Source: Impatiens glandulifera (Eukaryota > Streptophyta > Magnoliopsida > Ericales > Balsaminaceae). From it: a DNA stretch of 64,000 nt. The stretch is from positions 6,161,714 through 6,225,713 of the forward strand of contig NC_061870.1 of assembly GCF_907164915.1 (NCBI RefSeq), in the 5' to 3' direction. Below are positions 56,115 through 64,000 of the stretch, piece after piece. The notes beneath the pieces are model-generated. The model was not told the origin of the DNA and did not search any database. It saw only the letters and a list, made by a program, of their open reading frames with translations. Position numbers and translations under genes: made by a program. How positions within the stretch are numbered: the first letter of the stretch is position 1; each line of letters starts with the position of its first letter.

Positions 56115-56633
56115 CTAGTTAACCTTTGTTCCTTCGATCAGCCCGACCAGCATCTTGATTTTGTCTTTGGTTAGGCTGCTGTAGTTTCCTCCCCTTGCTA
56201 GAATCGCCCTTGCGAAGATATCACAAATAGGAATATACTCCGGTTTCAACGTTGATTTGCTACCGGATACTTTTATCGGCTCCTTAGTCGTCGAGAGTAT
56301 CTGGTAAGCTTCCTCAAAAGTTTTAATTTCTATGTCTGCCGTTGCATCCCGGCCGGTTGTTGGAAGACGCAGGCTCCTTGCCACCGATGCCTCGGTGAGC
56401 TCTATTTCAGTACCGCCTACAGTTGCGGTGATTTTGTCATCAGAAATAGTTGGGGTGTTGAAAAATTTTTCGACCGCATCTTTGTAGAGAATATGAGGAC
56501 CGCCAAGAAAATATTCCAGACCGGCTTCAGCTACCCGGTCAATAACTTCTACTGCCGCAGGCGTTCCCTTCCTCCGGATTTCCTCGAAATCCACTTGAGT
56601 CAAGTGTTTGAACAAAGCCGAGTTGCGCCCCAT
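56115..56633 (-). CDS. Accessory ORF 3 of F, N-terminal domain (172 codons)
   Basis: Starts MGRNSALFKHLTQVDF, 108 bp after a TATA box. It belongs to the same family as 16842-17441 (A) and the next two ORFs, with landmarks VDF, AGLEYFLGGPHILYKDAVEK, ATVGGTEIELTEASV, LRLPTTG, LKPEYIPICDIFARAIL and KVN. It ends at a TAG in place of the conserved Trp, and the frame then continues for 651 codons. So it was one ORF of about 820 codons. Of the paralogues it is closest to the one in A, which also has a long tail. Confidence 0.75.
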   Translation of the reverse strand: MGRNSALFKHLTQVDFEEIRRKGTPAAVEVIDRVAEAGLEYFLGGPHILYKDAVEKFFNTPTISDDKITATVGGTEIELTEASVARSLRLPTTGRDATADIEIKTFEEAYQILSTTKEPIKVSGSKSTLKPEYIPICDIFARAILARGGNYSSLTKDKIKMLVGLIEGTKVN

Positions 56634-56740
56634 CTTAGAGTGTTTGAAGAGTTTGAGAGCAGATAACCGTTTTGAGAGAGTTTGAAAGCTTTAGAGAGAG
56701 AAAGCAAATTCGCGTGAGAATGAAATAAAATGGCCGAGAG

Positions 56741-56752
56741 TCCCTTTTATAG
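56741..56752 (-). promoter_or_regulatory. TATA box upstream of accessory ORF 3
   Basis: Minus ATCTATAAAAGGGAC, 108 bp before the ATG at 56633. Confidence 0.6.
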
Positions 56753-57197
56753 ATGCGGTTTGGAAGCCCAACCGTCCCATCAACATTGGGCGGGAAATTT
56801 CCCTCCAAAACAAATGAGCGGCAAACCATGAGCGGGAGCGGAATAGGCGCCAAACCATGGGCGGGGGTTTTGAGCGGGAAATTTCCCTCCAAAACTTTTG
56901 CTTTCGCCATTGATGACGCAATCCTCTTTTGAGACCGATTGATACTGCGGTTTCTAAATTTAACCGGTTATTTAGAGTGAGCAGTGTTTTCCAATCTTTT
57001 GAGTTTAAGCGGGTTTGAAGCCGGATAGGAACGCGGTTGTTTTGATAATGTTAATCAGTTACTTAGATATTTTAGGTGTTAAGAAAACTCGGTCATTTAA
57101 ACTGAAATGAGATTGTATTCAAGAAACATTGCAGAAAAAAGACCGACAGATAAATCGGTATTGGGATAAGCATACATAAACAATGAAAAAGTACAGT
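56753..57197. other. Spacer between accessory ORFs 2 and 3
   Basis: Contains two copies of GCGGGAAATTTCCCTCCAAAAC (56789-56810 and 56874-56895) and related GGGCGGG words just upstream of the TATA box, perhaps promoter repeats. No coding pattern is accepted for the overlapping 76-91 codon frames here. Confidence 0.45.
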
Positions 57198-57932
57198 CTA
57201 TGGAAGAAACATTCTGGAAATCCTTTCCTCCACCGAATCCTTGTCAAGGATGTTTGAAGAGGAGGTCGGTGTGCCTGGTCCAAACTCTGGCCGGTATGTG
57301 AGAATTAGTTTGCTGATGTGAGGTGCATAACCAAGACCTTTCTTGGTTATCACCATGGATTTCAGACGTTGGAAGATGACCGTGAACCAGTTGATGGCCT
57401 TTTTGCTAAAGATGTTGGTCATCATGTTGTAGGTGTTCTTTGAGTACCGCTGATTAGGGGACTGACAAAGAATGGACCGAGTGACGATCTCAAGAAGAAG
57501 TTGAGCGTGTCTCCCCAGAAGGTTTTTGGGCCCATGGTCTTCCACCGGTTCCATAGTTCCAGAAAAGAGGAGTGAGTAATAGAATTCGTCAAGCCCCTCC
57601 AGAGGTGGAAAATCAGAGAACCCTTCTGTGGGCAGGTTGAATAGAGTGGCAAATTCGGCTTCATCGAGCCAGAATGTGTGGTCCCTCACCGTAGAGACAA
57701 TGTAATTGCCCCTGATGCATGCGCTTCTGAAGAATGTTTTAACGTCCTCAATCAGAATCGGACCGGATTCTTCGAGGAACGGTCGAAGGCCGGTAAGAAT
57801 GAGGGATTCGAACATGAGTTCCTTTGCGTGCAGCCCGTCCCATTCCTCCATGCATGAATCGAAATCGATGCTTAAAAAATTTCCCAAGGTTCGGCTCGGC
57901 ATGATTACGGTTTTGAGAGAGATAGAATTCAA
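57198..57932 (-). CDS. Accessory ORF 2 of F (244 codons)
   Basis: A free-standing member of the accessory family. The ATG at 57932 is 49 bp after a TATA box; a second ATG in frame at codon 11 (MPSRTLGNFLSIDF) aligns better with the other members and may be the true start. Landmarks are LSIDF, TGLRPFLEESGP, DVKTFFRSACI, STVRDHTFWLDEAEFATLF, NLPTEGF, EPVEDHGPKNLL, LLEIVTRSILC, YNMMTNIFSKKAINW and a C-terminal part ending at MFLP. It is intact, with no internal stop, and unlike ORF 3 has no charged tail. Function unknown. Confidence 0.75.
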   Translation of the reverse strand: MNSISLKTVIMPSRTLGNFLSIDFDSCMEEWDGLHAKELMFESLILTGLRPFLEESGPILIEDVKTFFRSACIRGNYIVSTVRDHTFWLDEAEFATLFNLPTEGFSDFPPLEGLDEFYYSLLFSGTMEPVEDHGPKNLLGRHAQLLLEIVTRSILCQSPNQRYSKNTYNMMTNIFSKKAINWFTVIFQRLKSMVITKKGLGYAPHISKLILTYRPEFGPGTPTSSSNILDKDSVEERISRMFLP

Positions 57933-57980
57933 GAGAAGTGATATATGTGTTAGGATGTGTGGAGTTGAGTGAGGGATGGC

Positions 57981-57990
57981 TCTTTATATA
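57981..57990 (-). promoter_or_regulatory. TATA box upstream of accessory ORF 2
   Basis: Minus CCCTATATAAAGAGCC, 49 bp before the ATG at 57932. Confidence 0.65.
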
Positions 57991-58397
57991 GGGTCGGTTT
58001 TTGGAGGGAAAACATGAGCTTTGATTGTCAGTTTTGTTTTATTAGAGAATGGAATCTTTATGTTTTCAAGGTTTATTGGGAAGAGGCTGATTGCGGAGCC
58101 CGAGGAATGTATTAGTTGGAAAGTAACCAAGTTAGTTGGATAGTAATTATTTAGGTGGTTGGGGGTTACTCCATTAATTAAATATTACTTTTTAATTAAT
58201 GCACCAACACAAAAGAGATTAATCAAAGGAGACCGAGAATAACATAGATAAGGCCGAAGAAGGCACATAAAGAGCCGAATAGGGAACAAAGATAACATTG
58301 AAGGGAAACATGATAGAAGCCGAAGTGATCATGATGATGTTGGATAAAGATACACCCGGTACGTGCAGCAAAATGACCGGGTGCAGGAAGGAGTGAC

Positions 58398-59159
58398 TCA
58401 ATGTGCGTGGGAGTTGACGACACCGGTAGAGTTGTTACGGCGGTTCCTTCTCCTCCAGGCCCTCTCAAACCGCTCATAGAAAGAGTCGGTTATCTCTTTG
58501 GTCAGCACTTGGGCTTGGTTCAGACCTTCTCTGGGACAGGTCGGAACACCAAGCTCCACAAGAAGGCAGCTTAGTTGAGGGATTAAGCCGATTGATCGAA
58601 TACCAACCATCCAGATGAGGACGTCAAACAGCACCCTGGACCAGTTCACCGGTGTACCGGTGATTATAGCCTTCATCATGTTGAAGGTCGAGTTACAGTA
58701 GGTATTTGTGACATCTCTCCCGAAGATGCTCCTACCGATCACATCATTGAGAAGATGATATTCAGCTCTCAAGTGTGATTTTGTACCGTGATCTTCAACC
58801 GGTTCGTCAGACCGTGCGAGGGTGAGGGAGATCTCGGCCTTTATGTTCTCCGGAACATCGAGATCTGTCAACCCTTGCTTTGGTAGGCTAAAGCACCGTG
58901 CAAAGTCTCTTTCGATGAAATCAAAGACGATACCTCCCACTTTAGATTGAATGTGAGTTTCAAAGTGGGGGGTCCCCCTGAATACCCCGGCGTGATAGAA
59001 AAACTCTAGTATTGATTCAGGATAAATGGTGTGTTTGTCGTCCAGGAAGTACCGAAGGCCGGTATCTTCCAGGGATTTGATCATCTTATACACCTCATAG
59101 TGCTCTGTGCTTGAACAGGATTGAAAATCAACCTGAAGGATGTTGGGGAACTGAGACAT
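58398..59159 (-). CDS. Accessory ORF 1 of F (253 codons)
   Basis: First of the three tandem paralogues after pol. Starts MSQFPNILQVDF. Shared landmarks are VDF, TGLRYFLDDKHTIYPESILE, FFYHAGVF, SKVGGIVFDFIERDFARCF, SLPKQGL, EPVEDHGTKSHLRAEYHLLN, DVIGRSIFG, FNMMKAIITGTPVNW and then FDVLIWMVGIRSIGLIPQLS. It is closest to ORF 2: both have EPVEDHG where ORF 3 and the A copy have a different Gly/Ser-containing phrase. It is intact, 516 bp after the end of RNase H. A weak TATA-like TATTTTAA lies about 72 bp upstream (59231-59238). Confidence 0.75.
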   Translation of the reverse strand: MSQFPNILQVDFQSCSSTEHYEVYKMIKSLEDTGLRYFLDDKHTIYPESILEFFYHAGVFRGTPHFETHIQSKVGGIVFDFIERDFARCFSLPKQGLTDLDVPENIKAEISLTLARSDEPVEDHGTKSHLRAEYHLLNDVIGRSIFGRDVTNTYCNSTFNMMKAIITGTPVNWSRVLFDVLIWMVGIRSIGLIPQLSCLLVELGVPTCPREGLNQAQVLTKEITDSFYERFERAWRRRNRRNNSTGVVNSHAH

Positions 59160-59674
59160 TTTTGCCTTAGTGAGAGAATGATCTTTTGTCTTGTGAGTGT
59201 TTTGGTGAATGTTCGCTTCACTTAAAATACTAGTTTGGGGAATATCCTATTGTCCAGGTATTTCATGAGATGATATCTATTAACTGCAGGATAAGAGGTA
59301 TTGCATGAAATAGATATGTTTGCAGTATAGGGTGTTGGTCATAGACCTGGACTGTGAAAGATATCAACAGATCTTCACGTCTTTTTAGGTGCGACCAGTT
59401 TACTTTGAAAGGGCAATGTTTCAAAACAGATATCTTTAAACACTGATAATTATTCCACTTCTGTTTGGAATTCAAATAATCTAGGATAACCTGCTTCCAA
59501 ACCGGTCAGTCATCAGTTGTTCATCCCGATGCGGTTATTTGGTGCATGCACCAAGTAGCCGGTCGGTTTACTCTATCTGATGAACTGGGCGGTTCTTCCA
59601 TAGGTATCTTGAAGATTTGAAGTCCAACAGTTTAGGAGGAACTACCGGTTTTATCTGTCCGAACCGGTTTCCCT
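59160..59674. other. Spacer between pol and accessory ORF 1
   Basis: No coding pattern is accepted. It would hold the 3' end of the pol transcript and the promoter of ORF 1. Confidence 0.45.
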
Positions 59675-60361
59675 TTAAGCATCCTTAGGAAGGATCTGAC
59701 TAATGTCGGTTAAACCGAGAGTAAGTCTGAATTGAGAGAACTTAGCTTCCTGTAGAGGCTTCGTGAAGATATCGGCTACTTGTTGGTCAGTCGATACGTA
59801 TTCCAGTCGGATATGCTTCAGCGTGACATGTTCCCTGATGAAGTGGTGCCTTATGTCAATATGCTTGGTCCTAGAGTGGAGAACCGGATTGTAAGTTATT
59901 GATATGGCACTCGTGTTGTCACAGAAGATCGGGGACTCTTCGGTTGTGACACCGAAGTCCTTCAGCTGTTGTTGTATCCAAAGTAATTGTGAACAGCAAC
60001 TTCCCGCCGCTAGGTATTCAGCTTCTGCAGTAGATGTGGCTACCGATGTTTGTTTCTTGCTATGCCATGAAACAAGCTGGTCACCTAGGAACTGACATGT
60101 TCCGCTGGTGCTTTTTCTGTCGATCTTACAACCTGCATTGTCTGCATCCGAATAGCTCGTTAGATTAAAGGACGAGTCCTTTGGATACCACAGACCGACA
60201 TCAGGTGTGCCCTTTAGATACTTCAGGATCCTCTTTGCGGCTGTGTAGTGGGATTGTTTTGGATTTTCTTGGAATCTCCCACACACACCGACTGCAAACA
60301 GAATGTCCGGTCTACTCGCTGTCAAGTATAGGAGAGAGCCGATCATGCCCCGGTATGCGAT
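59675..60361 (-). pseudogene. Element F RT end and RNase H
   Basis: Reads MIGSLLYLTASRPDILFAVG, then RNase H with SYSDADNAGCKIDRKSTSGT, STAEAEYLAAGSCCSQLLWI, FCDNTSAISI and HSRTKHIDIRHHFIREHV, ending in VADIFTKPLQEAKFSQFR and LPKDA. It is separated from the RT frame by one in-frame TAG at 60362-60364 and is otherwise open. Confidence 0.85.
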
Positions 60362-61127
60362 CTAGTCTACCGATTGGCCCTCATCGTCCCTGTCAATTTT
60401 AATTGATGAGCTCATTGGAGTAGCCGCAGAGGAGCATGTGTCCATTCCAAACTTCTTTAGAAGCTCCTTGGTATACTTAGGTTGGCTTATGAAAGTTCCT
60501 TCCTTGAGTTGTTTAACCTGAAGACCTAGGAAGAAGCTTAATTCTCCCATCATGCTCATTTCAAACTTGTCAGTCATCATTTTTGAAAATTTATCACATA
60601 GCTTAGGATCGGTGGAACCGAAAATGATATCATCTACATAGATTTGAACAAGTAGGATATGTTTCTTCTTTTCAAATTTAAACAACGTTTTATCTACCGA
60701 ACCGATGGTGAAATCATGTTGTAACAGAAATGCGGTTAATGTATCATACCAGGCTCTAGGTGCTTGCTTTAGACCGTATAAAGCCTTATTTAGTCGGTAT
60801 ACATGGCTTGGAAATGCAGCGCTCTTGAAACCGGGTGGTTGTTCAACATACACCTCTTCACGTAGGTCACCATTCAAGAATGCACTTTTAACATCCATTT
60901 GAAAAACCTTAAAGTTTTTGAAAGCAGCAAAGGCAAGAAAAATTCTAATGGCTTCAATCCTAGCTACAGGAGCAGATGATTCTTCAAAATCAATGCCTTC
61001 TTCCTGTTTGTAGCCTTGTGCCACTAATCTGGCTTTGTTCCTCGTGACCAAACCGTCCTCATTGAGTTAGTTTCTAAATACCCATCTTGTTCCTATGACC
61101 GATTGATCCTTCGGTCTAAGGACTAAG
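60362..61127 (-). pseudogene. Element F reverse transcriptase
   Basis: Open from 61051, but the frame extends upstream through a TAA (RN, stop, LNEDG) to about 61120. Landmarks are [39 protein letters not shown] with the first catalytic Asp, [28 protein letters not shown] with the catalytic pair, and [19 protein letters not shown]. All catalytic residues are present. The lesions are nonsense codons near 61066 and at 60362-60364, both in the same frame. Confidence 0.85.
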
Positions 61128-61129
61128 TA

Positions 61130-61576
61130 TCAGACTTTACTACTCTCGGACTGGTTTAACTCTTCTTGCATTCCCAAGATCCAATCCGGATCTGACAATG
61201 CTTCATCTATTCTTTTCGGCTCAATCTGGGATATAAAAGCGGAATTAAAGTATCCTTCCAGAAGTTGACCCCTAGTTCGAACAGGTTCTGAAGGGTCACC
61301 TATGATTTGCTCAGGAGGATGTTTACTGTTTCTTATGAGATTCAGTTCAGGGATGTCTACCAAATTACCGTTTACTTGATCAAGGCTAGACATGTCGGTA
61401 GACTGAACAGGATTGTCAAACCGACTGACTTCCTCGGATTGGACCGAAGTGTCAGCTTCCTGTTGTGGAACAGCTTGATCCGGCTGGGTTTCAATATTAC
61501 CCATTTGGTCATGGACAAACCGCCTGAAGACAGGAGTCTCATCCTCACTGTCAGAATGGATATTGTTGTTTTCCAA
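61130..61576 (-). pseudogene. Element F linker between integrase and RT
   Basis: An acidic, Gln/Ser-rich, probably disordered linker (ENNNIHSDSEDETPVFRRF), ending with DEALSDPDWILGMQEELNQ, the usual start of the copia RT region. In frame with the integrase frame, from which one TAA (61622-61624) separates it. It ends at a TGA where homologues have Trp. Confidence 0.75.
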
Positions 61577-61621
61577 TCTGTTGTGTAGATCAAAGCATGA
61601 AGCAGTATTACTTTCAACCGA

Positions 61622-62950
61622 TTAATCAAAGACAACGTGAATTGTTTCCTCCATGGTTGAGGTTCTATTATTATACACTTTATATGCCTTACTTACTGCG
61701 GAATAACCTAGCATGATCCCGGTATCGGTTTTTGCATCAAAAGCAGTGAGTTGGGTTTTACCATTTATATGTATATAACACTTACAACCGAAAATCTTGA
61801 GGTACTTAAGTTTGGGAACCCTGTTAAAATAAACCTCATACGGTGTTTTGTTGTGAAACTTGTTAATTAAAGACCGATTTTGTGTATAACATGCAGTGTT
61901 AATAGCCTCAGCCCAAAATTTCTGAGCAATACCCGAATCGGCTATCATGGACCGTGCGGCTTCCTTGAGAGTCCGGTTTCTTCTCTCGGCCAGGCCATTT
62001 TGTTGAGGAGTCCTAGCACTAGACAACTCGTGTCTAATGCCGGATTCATCAAGATATGCGGTTAATGTACTATTGGTAAATTCGGTACCTCGATCACTTC
62101 GAATGCTATTAATGCGAGTTGATTTTTCATTTTGCAGGCGCTTAAGAAGTGTAATCAGGTTTGATACGGTTTCACGTTTAGATGGTAGAAATATTACCCA
62201 TGTAAATCTAGAATAATCATCAATAACTACCATGGTGTAGAGCATACCTCCTAGGCTAACAACCTGAATCGGTCCAAATAAATCCATGTGAAGAAGATCT
62301 AAACATCGGCTAGATTGGATATTTCCTTTACTCTTAAAGGTTGACCTAGTTTGTTTACCCATTTGACATGCTGAGCAAACCTTATCTTGATTAAATACTA
62401 TATCAGGAATGCCCTCAACTAGCTTTTTACCGCGAATGTAGTTTAAAGTTTTCATGTTTAGATGGTTTAGTCTCTTATGCCACAACCAGGTTTGATCAGT
62501 CTTAGCTATCATGCATATAGGATATTCTACCTTCGTTTTCCAGTCTACCTTGTAGATATTACCTATCCTATTTCCGGTTAGCAGTACAATACCTTGAGAG
62601 TTCTTAACTAAGCATGCATGTTTATGAAATTCTACCGTGTATCCAGCATCACACATCTGACTAATGCTAAGCAGGTTAAAGCGTAGGTTTTCAACTAGAA
62701 GTACATTATCAATAGTTAGGTTACCATGGACAATCTTACCCTTGCCCACAGTTCTACCTTTTGAGTTGTCACCGAAGGTGATTAGAGCACCGGTTACTGT
62801 TCTGATATCGGTTAGCAAATTGCTATTTCCGGTCATGTGCCTGGAGCAGCCGCTATCCAAGAACCATTTAGAGTTTCCTAGCCGTTTCTTTAGATCCTGC
62901 AAAATATACATATTTACAACTATTTGGTACCCACATTTACTTGGGTCCAC
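61622..62950 (-). CDS. Element F protease-integrase frame (442 codons)
   Basis: Protease WFLDSGCSRHMTGNSNLL with the D-S-G triplet (about residues 29-46), pre-integrase LWHKRLNHLNMKTLNYI with the two zinc His, CSACQMGKQ with the two zinc Cys, then the integrase core with LHMDLFGPIQ, VVIDDYSRF, SIRSDRGTEF and QQNGLAERRNRTLKE, so all three acidic catalytic residues are present. It ends YNNRTSTMEETIHVVFD at an in-frame TAA. The pol frame overlaps the end of gag by 14 nt in another phase; it begins with a GTG codon, not an ATG, so expression by ribosomal frameshift or a joined frame in the ancestor is likely. Confidence 0.88.
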   Translation of the reverse strand: MDPSKCGYQIVVNMYILQDLKKRLGNSKWFLDSGCSRHMTGNSNLLTDIRTVTGALITFGDNSKGRTVGKGKIVHGNLTIDNVLLVENLRFNLLSISQMCDAGYTVEFHKHACLVKNSQGIVLLTGNRIGNIYKVDWKTKVEYPICMIAKTDQTWLWHKRLNHLNMKTLNYIRGKKLVEGIPDIVFNQDKVCSACQMGKQTRSTFKSKGNIQSSRCLDLLHMDLFGPIQVVSLGGMLYTMVVIDDYSRFTWVIFLPSKRETVSNLITLLKRLQNEKSTRINSIRSDRGTEFTNSTLTAYLDESGIRHELSSARTPQQNGLAERRNRTLKEAARSMIADSGIAQKFWAEAINTACYTQNRSLINKFHNKTPYEVYFNRVPKLKYLKIFGCKCYIHINGKTQLTAFDAKTDTGIMLGYSAVSKAYKVYNNRTSTMEETIHVVFD

Positions 62951-64000
62951 ATGCGATTAGTCCCTTAGGTATCCAAACCTTGATAAACCGGACGGTCTTC
63001 TTTGCTAGGGTTTTAACTGTCCTTTTGGCACTCGGTCTTGTGTATCTCGGTTTTTCTACATAGGTCTTAAATGGTGGTGATCTTCGGTTTGGTGATCTTT
63101 GGTTTGGCTTATGCGGTTCAGGATTGGTTTTCATATATTTGAGGATTTCGGCTTTTCTTTTCATAGGGTCAAGCCATTTCTCAGAGTCGGTTGGACCAAC
63201 ATAGTCGTATTTTAGCTTTTCTTCCCTGTAGTATGCGGTCAACTCTTCTTCAGCGGTCCAGGAGCTTTTAAGAAATTTTATAAGGGGGAGGTTACCTCTT
63301 GTAAACCTTACTTTCTCTACGGGTTTTCGGTCTTTGGAGCTATCCTCTGTGTATCCTAGGCCAAACTTGCAACGAGGATATCTGTAATGACTACACATTT
63401 TCTTTACTATATCACTAGATCTCTTATATGCAGCCATCTTATATTGAAGTCGGGCATTTTATTCCTCGGTTAATTCTCTAGCCGGTTCACTGGATTGTTC
63501 GGTCTTAGGATCTAACTCGGTTTCTAAGGTATGGGTATCATCAGGTTGTACGACCTCCGGTTCGATTATAATGGGTACCTCTGGTTCTGTCGGAATGGAT
63601 ACTATGGGATCGGTTCTAATGTTGAGGTGCTTAGGTAGCATGGCTAGTAGGTTCCTATATTCTTCTACCATGTCATTCAATGCATTGTATAATTCATCTT
63701 TAGTAAATTCTTCACAAGGAGAGTCAAATACCTGTTCTTCATTTGCCATGAGGCACGTGAGTTCATCATCACTGTCACTGTGAGCCCATAAGCTTTCTCC
63801 ATCGTCGGCTATTAGTGCTTTCGGTACCTCACTTCCTTCACCGGTTTGTTGATAGTTGTTCCGGTTATTTTGGTAATCCGGTTTCTGGGTATCCCTCCTC
63901 GGTTTCCTGCATTCCCACTTAAAATGTCCCAAACAGTTACAGTTATAACATCTTACATTGGGTTTATCACCATAGTAGTTGTTTGTCGGTTGGCTTCTTT
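62937..64000 (-). pseudogene. Element F gag, C-terminal part (runs off the window)
   Basis: At the right edge the minus strand reads the zinc knuckle CYNCNCLGHFKWEC (about 63953-63912), then 63932-63459: basic KPRRDTQKPDYQ, acidic SDSDDELTCLM and EFTKDELYNALNDMVEEYRN, matching EQLVAALDDMVIEYRK of A's gag. A stop precedes the next segment, 63437-62937, with MCSHYRYPRCKFGLGYTEDS and the ending VWIPKGLIACGPK. The first half of gag is outside the window. Confidence 0.8.

Larger units (their letters stand above)
52475..64000 (-). mobile_element. Element F: large Sirevirus-like element with three accessory ORFs (partial)
   Basis: The 3' LTR is at 52475-53790. On minus, from the right edge: gag with zinc knuckle, protease, integrase, RT, RNase H, then three tandem ORFs of one family (59159-58398, 57932-57198, 56633-54150), a duplicated polypurine region and the LTR. 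RT and RNase H sequence ([22 protein letters not shown]) fits the Sirevirus lineage of copia. The start of gag and the 5' LTR are outside the window. The left target flank is GTCTT (52470-52474). It is inserted in the integrase of E. Confidence 0.9.

Noticed and set aside
1..64000. tRNA or rRNA genes
   Set aside because: None recognised by eye; the only tRNA-related sequences are primer-binding sites next to LTRs.

Overview
The window is nuclear DNA of a flowering plant, most likely a eudicot. It is AT-rich, nearly every recognisable coding stretch is retrotransposon-derived, and the one convincing cellular gene is a three-exon GRAM-domain gene with plant-type splice sites, TATA box and polyadenylation signal. 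The species cannot be named from the sequence. No tRNA, rRNA, CRISPR or bacterial operon was seen.

Layout. 1-3206: AT-rich, mostly non-coding, with a hairpin MITE-like element (919-1093). 3212-4794: solo LTR with a perfect 5-bp target duplication. 4800-6530: old repeat DNA. 6530-9057: ORF1-only LINE-like element (minus). 9837-11618: 3' end of a Sirevirus-like element (plus). 11620-24359: an old copia element (G, minus) split in its integrase gene by a complete 9.9-kb Sirevirus-like element (A, 12156-22058, target duplication TGGTT) that has gag and an accessory ORF but no pol. 25570-26792: the GRAM gene (GEM-like/ABA-responsive type). 26920-27116 and 32282-32339: a TATA-bearing short ORF cut by a complete Tnt1-like copia element (C, 27117-32281, target duplication TCTAG). 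32580-34382: second ORF1-only LINE-like copy (plus). 34390-36151: AT-rich tandem array and a promoter-like LTR remnant. 36157-41187: older relative of C (D). 41780-43435: internally deleted hAT transposon. 43570-44330: LINE reverse transcriptase remnant.

44331-64000 is a nest of LTR elements. A copia element (E) has its 3' LTR interrupted by B (44420-48827), a non-coding LTR element filled with 28-, 30- and about 113-bp tandem repeats. B's own LTR is interrupted by H (47346-48630). E's integrase is interrupted by F, a large Sirevirus-like element that runs off the right edge.

How the parts relate. F (minus) has gag, protease, integrase, reverse transcriptase and RNase H, followed by three tandem paralogous accessory ORFs, each with a TATA-like box. 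A carries a fourth relative of the same ORF. LTRs of A, F, H and the solo LTR share a motif (TGACGTAGGAG, then CTCCGAACATCCATAAA) even where the rest has diverged. The A-family LTRs are also packed with TTAGAC/GTCTAA palindromes. These points, the pol-less structure of A and the satellite-filled element B are the most interesting things here.
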